64,000 nt of DNA from Clusia tigrina (Eukaryota > Arthropoda > Insecta > Diptera > Clusiidae), in assembly GCA_920105625.2 (NCBI GenBank), contig OV050032.1:131655897-131719896 (forward strand). Reading direction: 5' to 3'. Position numbers and translations under genes: made by a program. Below the pieces are notes generated by a model, which made no database searches, was not told the DNA's origin, and worked only from the letters and a program-made list of their open reading frames with translations. Position 1 is the first letter of the stretch; the number at the start of each line of letters is the position of its first letter. This document shows, piece by piece, positions 1 through 9,505 of this stretch.

Positions 1-436
1 TATTATAATTAAAATTTGGTATAACTCCAACACTCAGTATGATCCAATCCAAAGGACATATCCAGGTGGGGAGTTTGATTGTGGCGGTACATCTCTCAAA
101 TAATAACGGAGGTGTGCTAATTAAAAGTCCCACCTAGGTGTGCTAATTATAATTCGGTGTTATTATTATATTTAAAATTTGGTATAACTCCAACACTCAG
201 TATGATCCAATCCAAAGGACATATCCAGGTGGGGAGTTTGACTGAGGCGGTACATCTCTCAAATAATAACGGAGGTGTGCTAATTATAAGTCCCAACAAG
301 GTGTGCTAATTATAATTCGGTGTTATTATTATAATTAAAATTTGGTATAACTCCAACACTCAGTATGATCCAATCCAAAGGACATATCCAGGTGGGGAGT
401 TTGACTGAGGCGGTACATCTCTCAAATGATAACGGA
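1..436 (+). repeat. A array, 3 units (first cut by window edge)
   Basis: Three head-to-tail A units spaced 163 bp. The first carries the variant GTTTGATTGTGGCGGTAC, followed by AATTAAAAGTCCCACC and TATTATATTTAAAATTT. The same linked set of variants recurs near 3.0, 13.3, 22.0, 45.75 and 50.1 kb and so marks one ancestral array end. The last unit has CAAATGATAACGG instead of CAAATAATAACGG. No coding potential is seen. Confidence 0.93.
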
Positions 437-1306
437 GGTGTGCTAATTATAAGTCCCAACAAGGTGTGCTAATTATAAGTCCCACCTAGGTGTGCTAATT
501 ATAAGTCCTACCTTGGTGTGCTAATTATAAGTCCCATTTGGATGTGTGTCAATTTAAAGTGAGAAATCCAACATTTTTTCGATATCAATGTTGGAATTAA
601 TTTACACAATTAACTTGGAATTAATCTGGACAATTTTGTTGGAATTAATTTGGACAGTTTTTGTGGAAATTTCTAAATTCTATCGTTGCTATTTCATCTT
701 GGTGTGCTAATTATAAGTCCCAACAAGGTGTGCTAATTATATGTCCACTTTGGTGTGCTATTTATATGTCCCACCTAGGTGTGCTAATTATAAGTCCCAT
801 TTGGGTGTGTGTCAATTTAATGTGAGAAAACTAAAAATTTTTTCACTTTGAATGTTGGAATTAATTTACACAATTAACTTGGAATTAATCTGGACAATTT
901 TGTTGGAATTAATTTGGACAGTTTTTGTGTAAATTTCAAAATTCTATCGTTGCTATTTCATCTGGGTGTGCTAATTATAAGTCCCAACAAGGTGTGCTAA
1001 TTATAAGTCCCACCGAGGTGTGCTAATTATAAGTCCTACCTTGGTGTGCTAATTATAAGTCCCATTTGGGTGTGTGTCAATTTAATGTGAGAAATCTAAA
1101 AATTTTTTCGCTATGAATGTTGGAATTAATTTACACAATTAACTTGGAATTAATCTGGACAATTTTGTTGGAATTAATTTGGACAGTTTTTGTGTAAATT
1201 TCAAAATTCTATCGTTGCTATTTCATCTCGGTGTGCTATTTATAAGTCCCAACTAGGTGTGCTAATTATAAGTCCACTTGGGAGTGCTAATTATAAGTCC
1301 CAACAA
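437..1306 (+). repeat. B block B1-B2-B3 with D linkers
   Basis: D linkers followed by three B bodies starting near 541 (B1), 804 (B2) and 1,069 (B3). Each body is about 160-161 bp and they are separated by three or four 26 bp D linkers whose 8 variable bases differ (CCCAACAA, CCCACCTA, CCCACCGA, CCTACCTT, CCCATTTG). B1 differs from the rest by GTGGAAATTTCTAAATTC where the others have GTGTAAATTTCAAAATTC. This trimer is the commonest higher-order B module in the window. Confidence 0.92.
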
Positions 1307-3358
1307 GGTGTGCTAATTATAATTCGGTGTTATTATTATAATTAAAATTTGGTATAACTCCAACACTCAGTATGATCCAATTCAAGGACATATCCAGGTG
1401 GGGAGTTTGACTGAGGCGGTACATCTCTCAAATAATAACGGAGGTGTGCTAATTATAAGTCCCAACAAGGTGTGCTAGTTGGGACTTAGTGCTCAGTATG
1501 ATCCAATCCAAAGGACATATCCAGGTTGGGAGTTTGACGGAGGCGGTACATCTCTCAAATAATAACGGAGGTGTGCTAATTATAAGTCCCAACAAGGTGT
1601 GCTAATTATAATTCGGTGTTATTATTATAATTAAAATTTGGTATAACTCCAACACTCAGTATGATCCAATCCAAAAGACATATCCAGGTGGGGAGTTTGA
1701 CTGAGGCGGTACATCTCTCAAATAATAACGGAGGTGTGCTAATTATAAGTCCCAACAAGGTGTGCTAATTATAATTCGGTGTTATTATTATAATTAAAAT
1801 TTGGTATAACTCCAACACTCAGTATGATCCAATTCAAGGACATATCCAGGTGGGGAGTTTGACTGAGGCGGTACATCTCTCAAATAATAACGGAGGTGTG
1901 CTAATTATAAGTCCCAACAAGGTGTGCTAATTATAATTCGGTGTTATTATTATAATTAAAATTTGGTATAACTCCAACACTCAGTATGATCCAATTCAAG
2001 GACATATCCAGGTGGGGAGTTTGACTGAGGCGGTACATCTCTCAAATAATAACGGAGGTGTGCTAATTATAAGTCCCAACAAGGTGTGCTAATTATAATT
2101 CGGTGTTATTATTATAATTAAAATTTGGTATAACTCCAACACTCAGTATGATCCAATTCAAGGACATATCCAGGTGGGGAGTTTGACTGATGCGGTACAT
2201 CTCTCAAATAATAACGGAGGTGTGCTAATTATAAGTCCCAACAAGGTGTGCTAATTATAATTCGGTGTTATTATTATAATTAAAATTTGGTATAACTCCA
2301 ACACTCAGTATGATCCAATCCAAAGGACATATCCAGGTGGGGAGTTTGACCGTGGCGGTACATCTCTCAAATGATAACGGAGGTGTGCTAATTATAAGTC
2401 CCAACAAGGTGTGCTAATTATAATTCGGTGTTATTATTATAATTAAAATTTGGTATAACTCCAAAACTCTGAATGATCCAATCCAAAGGACATATCCAGG
2501 TGGGGAGTTTGACTGAGGCGGTACATCTCTCAAATAATAACGGAGGTGTGCTAATTATAAGTCCCAACAAGGTGTGCTAATTATAATTCGGTGTTATTAT
2601 TATAATTAAAATTTGGTATAACTCCAACACTCAGTATGATCCAATCCAAAGGACATATCCAGGTGGGGAGTTTGACTGAGGCGGTACATCTCTCAAATAA
2701 TAACGGAGGTGTGCTAATTATAAGTCCCAACAAGGTGTGCTAATTATAATTCGGTGTTATTATTAGAATTAAAATTTGGTATAACTCCAACACTCAGTAT
2801 GATCCAATTCAAGGACATATCCAGGTGGGGAGTTTGACTGAGGCGGTACATCTCTCAAATAATAACGGAGGTGTGCTAATTATAAGTCCCAACAAGGTGT
2901 GCTAATTATTATTCGGTGTTATTATTATAATTAAAATTTGGTATAACTCCAACACTCAGTATGATCCAATCCAAAGGACATATCCAGGTGGGGAGTTTGA
3001 TTGTGGCGGTACATCTCTCAAATAATAACGGAGGTGTGCTAATTAAAAGTCCCACCTAGGTGTGCTAATTATAATTCGGTGTTATTATTATATTTAAAAT
3101 TTGGTATAACTCCAACACTCAGTATGATCCAATCCAAAGGACATATCCAGGTGGGGAGTTTGACTGAGGCGGTACATCTCTCAAATAATAACGGAGGTGT
3201 GCTAATTATAAGTCCCAACAAGGTGTGCTAATTATAATTCGGTGTTATTATTATAATTAAAATTTGGTATAACTCCAACACTCAGTATGATCCAATCCAA
3301 AGGACATATCCAGGTGGGGAGTTTGACTGAGGCGGTACATCTCTCAAATGATAACGGA
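1307..3358 (+). repeat. A array, 13 units
   Basis: Thirteen A units. Most are 163 bp; those with CCAATTCAAGG in place of CCAATCCAAAGG are 162 bp. Unit 2 is the hairpin variant at 1,456-1,488. Diagnostic single-unit variants include GACTGATGCGG (near 2,190), GACCGTGGCGG (near 2,350), CTCTGAATGATCC (near 2,467) and TATTAGAATT (near 2,763). Most recur in the same order in the array at 44,056-46,107, so the two arrays are copies. Confidence 0.93.
1456..1488. repeat. Hairpin of A variant (template-switch type)
   Basis: Perfect inverted repeat: TAAGTCCCAAC, an 11 bp loop AAGGTGTGCTA, then GTTGGGACTTA. The left arm is part of a normal D linker. The right arm replaces the expected start of the next A unit, whose sequence resumes at CTCAGTATGATCC, so about 40 bp of ordinary A sequence is missing. 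Seven more copies are listed below. Confidence 0.9.
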
Positions 3359-4228
3359 GGTGTGCTAATTATAAGTCCCAACAAGGTGTGCTAATTATAA
3401 GTCCCACCTAGGTGTGCTAATTATAAGTCCTACCTTGGTGTGCTAATTATAAGTCCCATTTGGATGTGTGTCAATTTAAAGTGAGAAATCCAACATTTTT
3501 TCGATATCAATGTTGGAATTAATTTACACAATTAACTTGGAATTAATCTGGACAATTTTGTTGGAATTAATTTGGACAGTTTTTGTGGAAATTTCTAAAT
3601 TCTATCGTTGCTATTTCATCTTGGTGTGCTAATTATAAGTCCCAACAAGGTGTGCTAATTATATGTCCACTTTGGTGTGCTATTTATATATCCCACCTAG
3701 GTGTGCTAATTATAAGTCCCATTTGGGTGTGTGTCAATTTAATGTGAGAAAACTAAAAATTTTTTCACTTTGAATGTTGGAACTAATTTACACAATTAAC
3801 TTGGAATTAATCTGGACAATTTTGTTGGAATTAATTTGGACAGTTTTTGTGTAAATTTCAAAATTCTATCGTTGCTATTTCATCTGGGTGTGCTAATTAT
3901 AAGTCCCAACAAGGTGTGCTAATTATAAGTCCCACCGAGGTGTGCTAATTATAAGTCCTACCTTGGTGTGCTAATTATAAGTCCCATTTGGGTGTGTGTC
4001 AATTTAATATGAGAAATCTAAAAATTTTTTCGCTATGAATGTTGGAATTAATTTACACAATTAACTTGGAATTAATCTGGACAATTTTGTTGGAATTAAT
4101 TTGGACAGTTTTTGTGTAAATTTCAAAATTCTATCGTTGCTATTTCATCTCGGTGTGCTATTTATAAGTCCCAACTAGGTGTGCTAATTATAAGTCCACT
4201 TGGGAGTGCTAATTATAAGTCCCAACAA
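3359..4228 (+). repeat. B block B1-B2-B3
   Basis: Copy of the block at 437-1,306, offset 2,922 bp, with a few substitutions (TATATATCCCACC near 3,690; GGAACTAATTT near 3,780; CAATTTAATATGAG near 4,005). The last two also occur in the block at 46,108-46,977, which is therefore a closer relative of this copy than of the first. Confidence 0.92.
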
Positions 4229-4491
4229 GGTGTGCTAATTATAATTCGGTGTTATTATTATAATTAAAATTTGGTATAACTCCAACACTCAGTATGATCC
4301 AATTCAAGGACATATCCAGGTGGGGAGTTTGACTGAGGCGGTACATCTCTCAAATAATAACGGAGGTGTGCTAATTATAAGTCCCAACAAGGTGTGCTAG
4401 TTGGGACTTAGTGCTCAGTATGATCCAATCCAAAGGACATATCCAGGTTGGGAGTTTGACTGAGGCGGTACATCTCTCAAATAATAACGGA
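4229..4491 (+). repeat. A array, 2 units
   Basis: One 162 bp unit followed by the shortened hairpin-variant unit. The following D linker reads GGTCTGCTAATT, a variant also found near 15.1, 23.9, 47.7 and 51.9 kb, always just before a B4 body. Confidence 0.9.
4378..4410. repeat. Hairpin of A variant, copy 2
   Basis: Same 11 bp arms and 11 bp loop as at 1,456-1,488; no difference seen in arms or loop. Confidence 0.9.
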
Positions 4492-5361
4492 GGTCTGCTA
4501 ATTATAAGTCCCAACAAGGTGTGCTAATTATAAGTCCCACCTAGGTGTGCTAATTATAAGTCCTACCTTGGTGTGCTAATTATAAGTCCCATTTGGGTGT
4601 GTGTCAATTTAATGTGAGAAAACTAAAAATTTTTTCGCCATGAATGTTGGAATTAATTTACACAACTAACTTGGAATTAATCTGGACAATTTTGTTGGAA
4701 TTAATTTGGACAGTTTTTGTGTAAATTTCAAAATTCTATCGTTGCTATTTCATCTCGGTGTGCTAATTATAAGTCCCAACAAGGTGTGCTAATTATAAGT
4801 CCCACCTAGGTGTGCTAATTATAAGTCCTACCTTGGTGTGCTAATTATAAGTCCCATTTGGGTGTGTGTCAATTTAAAGTGAGAAATCCAACATTTTTTC
4901 GATATCAATGTTGGAATTAATTTACACAATTAACTTGGAGTTAATCTGGACAATTTTGTTGGAATTAATTTGGACAGTTTTTGTGGAAATTTCTAAATTC
5001 TATCGTTGCTATTTCATCTTGGTGTGCTAATTATAAGTCCCAACAAGGTGTGCTAATTATATGTCCACTTTGGTGTGCTATTTATATGTCCCACCTAGGT
5101 GTGCTAATTATAAGTCCCATTTGGGTGTGTGTCAATTTAATGTGAGAAAACTAAAAATTTTTTCACTTTGAATGTTGGAATTAATTTACACAATTAACTT
5201 GGAATTAATCTGGACAATTTTGTTGGAATTAATTTGGACAGTTTTTGTGTAAATTTCAAAATTCTATCGTTGCTATTTCATCTCGGTGTGCTATTTATAA
5301 GTCCCAACTAGGTGTGCTAATTATAAGTCCACTTGGGAGTGCTAATTATAAGTCCCAACAA
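4492..5361 (+). repeat. B block B4-B1-B2/B3 hybrid
   Basis: B4 (near 4,600), B1 (near 4,860), then a body that starts as B2 (TTTTTTCACTTTG) but ends in the B3 tail CATCTCGGTGTGCTATTTAT with CAACTAGG. One body has been lost by recombination between B2 and B3. The matching hybrid occurs at 47,730-48,599. Confidence 0.88.
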
Positions 5362-5660
5362 GGTGTGCTAATTATAATTCGGTGTTATTATTATAATTAA
5401 AATTTGGTATAAATCCAACACTCAGTATGATCCAATTCAAGGACATATCCAGGTGGGGAGTTTGACTGAGGCGGTACATCTCTCAAATAATAACGGAGGT
5501 GTGCTAATTATAAGTCCCAACAAGGTGTGCTAATTATAATTCGGTGTTATTATTATAATTAAAATTTGGTATAACTCCAACACTCAGTATGATCCAATCC
5601 AAAGGACATATCCAGGTGGGGAGTTTGACTGAGGCGGTACATCTCTCAAATAATAACGGA
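5362..5660 (+). repeat. A array, 2 units
   Basis: A 162 bp unit (with TATAAATCCAACAC, a private substitution) and a 163 bp unit, followed by the linker variant AAGTGCCAACAA that always precedes B5. Confidence 0.9.
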
Positions 5661-8635
5661 GGTGTGCTAATTATAAGTCCCACCTAGGTGTGCTAATTAT
5701 AAGTGCCAACAAGGTGTGCTAATTATATGTCCACTTTGGTGTGCTATTTATATGTCCAACCTAGGTGTGCTAATTATAAGTCCCATTTGGGTGTGTGTCA
5801 ATTTAAAGTGAGAAATCTACAAATTTTTTCGCTTTGAATGTTTTAATTAATTTACACAACTAACTTGGAATTAATCTAGACAATTTTGTTGGAATTAATT
5901 TGGACAGTTTTTGTGTAAATTTCAAAATTCTATTGTTCCTAATGCTAATTATAAGTCCCTTTTGGGTGTGTGTCAATTTAAAGTGAGAAATCTAAAAAAT
6001 TTTTCGATACCAATGTTGGAATTAATTTACACAATGTTGGAATTAATTTACACAATGTTGGAATAAATTTACACAATGTTGGAATTAATTTACACAATTA
6101 ACTTGGAATTAATTTGGACAATTTTGTTGGAATTAATTTGGACAGTTTTTGTGTAAATTTCAAAATTCTATCGTTGCTATTTCATCTGGGTGTGCTAATT
6201 ATAGGTCCCAACAAGGTGTGCTAATTATAAATCCACTTGGGTGTGCTAATTATAAGTCCTACCTTGGTGTGCTAATTATAAGTCCCATTTGGGTGTGTGT
6301 CAATTTAATGTGAGAAAACTAAAAATTTTTTCACTTTGAATGTTGGAATTAATTTACACAATTAACTTGGAATTAATCTGGACAATTTTGTTGGAATTAA
6401 TTTGGACAGTTTTTGTGTAAATTTCAAAATTCTATCGTTGCTATTTCATCTCGGTGTGCTAATTATAAGTCCCAACAAGGTGTGCTAATTATACGTCCCA
6501 CCTAGGTGTGCTAATTATAAGTCCTACCTTAGTGTGCTAATTATATGTCCCATTTGGGTGTGTGTCAATTTAAAGTGAGAAATCCAACATTTTTTCGATA
6601 TCAATGTTGGAATTAATTTACACAATTAACTTGGAGTTAATCTGGACAATTTTGTTGGAATTAATTTGGACAGTTTTTGTGGAAATTTCTAAATTCTATC
6701 GTTGCTATTTCATCTTGGTGTGCTAATTATAAGTCCCAACAAGGTGTGCTAATTATATGTCCACTTTGGTGTGCTATTTATATGTCCCACCTAGGTGTGC
6801 TAATTATAAGTCCCATTTGGGTGTGTGTCAATTTAATGTGAGAAAACTAAAAATTTTTTCACTTTGAATGTTGGAATTAATTTACACAATTAACTTGGAA
6901 TTAATCTGGACAATTTTGTTGGAATTAATTTGGACAGTTTTTGTGTAAATTTCAAAATTCTATCGTTGCTATTTCATCTGGGTGTGCTAATTATAAGTCC
7001 CAACAAGGTGTGCTAATTATAAGTCCCACCGAGGTGTGCTAATTATAAGTCCTACCTTGGTGTGCTAATTATAAGTCCCATTTGGGTGTGTGTCAATTTA
7101 ATGTGAGAAATCTAAAAATTTTTTCGCTATGAATGTTGGAATTAATTTACACAATTAACTTGGAATTAATCTGGACAATTTTGTTGGAATTAATTTGGAC
7201 AGTTTTTGTGTAAATTTCAAAATTCTATCGTTGCTATTTCATCTCGGTGTGCTATTTATAAGTCCCAACTAGGTGTGCTAATTATAAGTCCACTTGGGAG
7301 TGCTAATTATAAGTCCCACCTAGGTGTGCTAATTATAAGTCCAAACAAGGTGTGCTAATTATAAGTCCCACCTAGGTGTGCTAATTATAAGTCCTACCTT
7401 GGTGTGCTAATTATAAGTCCCATTTGGGTGTGTGTCAATTTAATGTGAGAAAACTAAAAATTTTTTCGCCATGAATGTTGGAATTAATTTACACAACTAA
7501 CTTGGAATTAATCTGGACAATTTTGTTGGAATTAATTTGGACAGTTTTTGTGTAAATTTCAAAATTCTATCGTTGCTATTTCATCTCGGTGTGCTAATTA
7601 TAAGTCCCAACAAGGTGTGCTAATTATAAGTCCCACCTAGGTGTGCTAATTATAAGTCCTACCTTAGTGTGCTAATTATATGTCCCATTTGGGTGTGTGT
7701 CAATTTAAAGTGAGAAATCCAACATTTTTTCGATATCAATGTTGGAATTAATTTACACAATTAACTTGGAGTTAATCTGGACAATTTTGTTGGAATTAAT
7801 TTGGACAGTTTTTGTGGAAATTTCTAAATTCTATCGTTGCTATTTCATCTTGGTGTGCTAATTATAAGTCCCAACAAGGTGTGCTAATTATATGTCCACT
7901 TTGGTGTGCTATTTATATGTCCCACCTAGGTGTGGTAATTATAAGTCCCATTTGGGTGTGTGTCAATTTAATGTGAGAAAACTAAAAATTTTTTCACTTT
8001 GAATGTTGGAATTAATTTACACAATTAACTTGGAATTAATCTGGACAATTTTGTTGGAATTAATTTGGACAGTTTTTGTGTAAATTTCAAAATTCTATCG
8101 TTGCTATTTCATCTGGGTGTGCTAATTATAAGTCCCAACAAGGTGTGCTAATTATAAGTCCCACCGAGGTGTGCTAATTATAAGTCCTACCTTGGTGTGC
8201 TAATTATAAGTCCCATTTGGGTGTGTGTCAATTTAATGTGAGAAATCTAAAAATTTTTTCGCTATGAATGTTGGAATTAATTTACACAATTAACTTGGAA
8301 TTAATCTGGACAATTTTGTTGGAATTAATTTGGACAGTTTTTGTGTAAATTTCAAAATTCTATCGTTGCTATTTCATCTCGGTGTGCTATTTATAAGTCC
8401 CAACTAGGTGTGCTAATTATAAGTCCACTTGGGAGTGCTAATTATAAGTCCCACCTAGGTGTGCTAATTATAAGTCCAAACAAGGTGTGCTAATTATAAG
8501 TCCCACCTAGGTGTGCTAATTATAAGTCCCACCTAGGTGTGCTAATTATAAGTCCCAACAAGGTGTGCAAATTATAAGTCCCATTTGGGTGTGTGTCAAT
8601 TTAAAGTGAGAAATCTAAAAATTTTTTCGATACCA

Positions 8636-8740
8636 ATGTTGGAATTAATTTACACAATGTTGGAATTAATTTACACAATGTTGGAATTAATTTACACAAT
8701 GTTGGAATTAATTTACACAATGTTGGAATTAATTTACACA
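8636..8740 (+). repeat. 21 bp minisatellite inside B7, 5 copies
   Basis: Five near-perfect tandem copies of a 21-mer beginning TGTTGGAATTAATTTACAC. Because 21 is a multiple of three, one frame stays open and reads as repeats of LELIYTM, producing a spurious 90-codon ORF (8,585-8,857). Copy number varies between B7 copies (four near 36.5 kb, five elsewhere), typical of slippage. Confidence 0.92.
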
Positions 8741-8790
8741 ATTAACTTGGAATTAATTTGGACAATTTTGTTGGAATTAATTTGGACAGT

Positions 8791-8835
8791 TTGTTATATA
8801 ATTGTAAACAAGTTTTTAATAAAAATGATAGCATG
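8791..8835 (+). repeat. B7 private tail, copy 1
   Basis: A 45 bp segment starting TTGTTATATAATTGTAAAC and ending GATAGCATG. It replaces the usual B body end (TTTTGTGTAAATTTC) and is fused directly to an A unit. It occurs only in the six B7 bodies and is always followed by the palindrome-bearing A unit. Confidence 0.9.
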
Positions 8836-9056
8836 TCGGTGTTATTATTATAATTAAATTTTGGTATAACTCCAACACTCAGTATGATCCAATCCAAAGT
8901 ACCGCCTCAGTTTGACTGAGGCGGTACATCTCTCAAATAATAACGGAGGTGTGCTAATTATAAGTCCCAACAAGGTGTGCTAATTATAATTCGGTGTTAT
9001 TTCAAAATTCTATCGTTGCTATTTCATCTCGGTGTGCTAATTATAAGTCCCAACAA
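8836..9056 (+). repeat. Palindromic A unit, truncated A unit and B tail
   Basis: One A unit with the 29 bp palindrome, a D linker, then an A unit that breaks off after TTCGGTGTTAT at about 9,000 and joins the end of a B body (TTCAAAATTCTATCGTTGC) up to 9,030, followed by one D linker. The A/B junction is the only one of its kind in the window and looks like an illegitimate deletion joint. Confidence 0.87.
8899..8927. repeat. 29 bp palindrome in A, copy 1
   Basis: Perfect 13 bp arms GTACCGCCTCAGT and ACTGAGGCGGTAC around the loop TTG. The right arm is normal A sequence. The left arm replaces the segment that normally holds GGACATATCCAGGTGGGGAG. Confidence 0.95.
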
Positions 9057-9192
9057 GGTGTGCTAATTATAATTCGGTGTTATTATTATAATTAAAATTT
9101 GGTATAACTCCAACACTCAGTATGATCCAATTCAAGGACATATCCAGGTGGGGAGTTTGACTGAGGCGGTACATCTCTCAAATAATAACGGA
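9057..9192 (+). repeat. A unit, single
   Basis: One A unit of the CCAATTCAAGG type between B-derived sequences. Confidence 0.9.
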
Positions 9193-9457
9193 GGTGTGCT
9201 AATTATAAGTCCCACCGAGGTGTGCTAATTATAAGTCCTACCTTGGTGTGCTAATTATAAGTCCCATTTGGGTGTGTGTCAATTTAAAGTGAGAAATCTA
9301 CAAATTTTTTCGCTTTGAATGTTTTAATTAATTTACACAACTAACTTGGAATTAATCTAGACAATTTTGTTGGAATTAATTTGGACAGTTTTTGTGTAAA
9401 TTTCAAAATTCTATCGTTGCTATTTCTTCTGAGTGTGCTAATTATAAGTCCCAACTA
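9193..9457 (+). repeat. B5 body with D linkers
   Basis: Three D linkers then a single B5 body. Its tail reads CTATTTCTTCTGAGTGTGC, a form shared only with the B bodies that precede the C arrays at 18.2 and 41.6 kb. Confidence 0.9.
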
Positions 9458-9505
9458 GGTGTGTATGTTACTTAAATATGAGAAATCTATACATTTACTC
9501 GACCT
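9458..9505 (+). repeat. B/C transition segment
   Basis: GGTGTGTATGTTACTTAA, then GAGAAATCTATACATTTACT, then CGACCT. It begins like a diverged B body and runs into C in the stretch where B and C still match (AGAAATCTA). This suggests that the join formed by recombination in shared sequence. Confidence 0.8.

Larger units (their letters stand above)
5661..8835 (+). repeat. Long B block, 11 bodies
   Basis: Order by eye: B5, B6, B2, B1, B2, B3, D run, B4, B1, B2, B3, D run of about six, B7. The first B2 ends in a B4-type tail (CATCTCGGTGTGC) directly before B1, so a B4 body was lost there by a B2/B4 crossover. The two B1-B2-B3 modules inside are near-identical tandem copies about 1.13 kb apart. 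The B1 linkers at both carry TTATATGTCCCATTT, supporting a local duplication. B7 carries five 21-mers. Confidence 0.88.

Noticed and set aside
151..330. CENP-B box in the A unit (ATTCGGTGTTATTATT)
   Set aside because: The TTCG half is there but the required CGGG half is missing in all copies.
437..1306. CRISPR-like pattern of constant and variable segments in the D linkers
   Set aside because: Variable parts are only 8 bp, drawn from a handful of recurring tails, and no cas genes are present; it is a minisatellite.
2150..2200. Hammerhead ribozyme core suggested by GACTGATGCGG, and by GCTGAGATGATG near 10,585
   Set aside because: The CTGATGA core with a matching GAAA and flanking stems is not found; the first is a one-base variant of the common GACTGAGGCGG.
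8585..8857. Open frames that read as LELIYTM repeats (also near 10.9, 19.6, 30.9, 36.5, 40.0, 42.7, 50.6, 52.4 and 58.6 kb) as protein genes
   Set aside because: They are produced by the 21 bp period inside B bodies, start in a D linker, are broken by stops in several copies and show no domain or start context.
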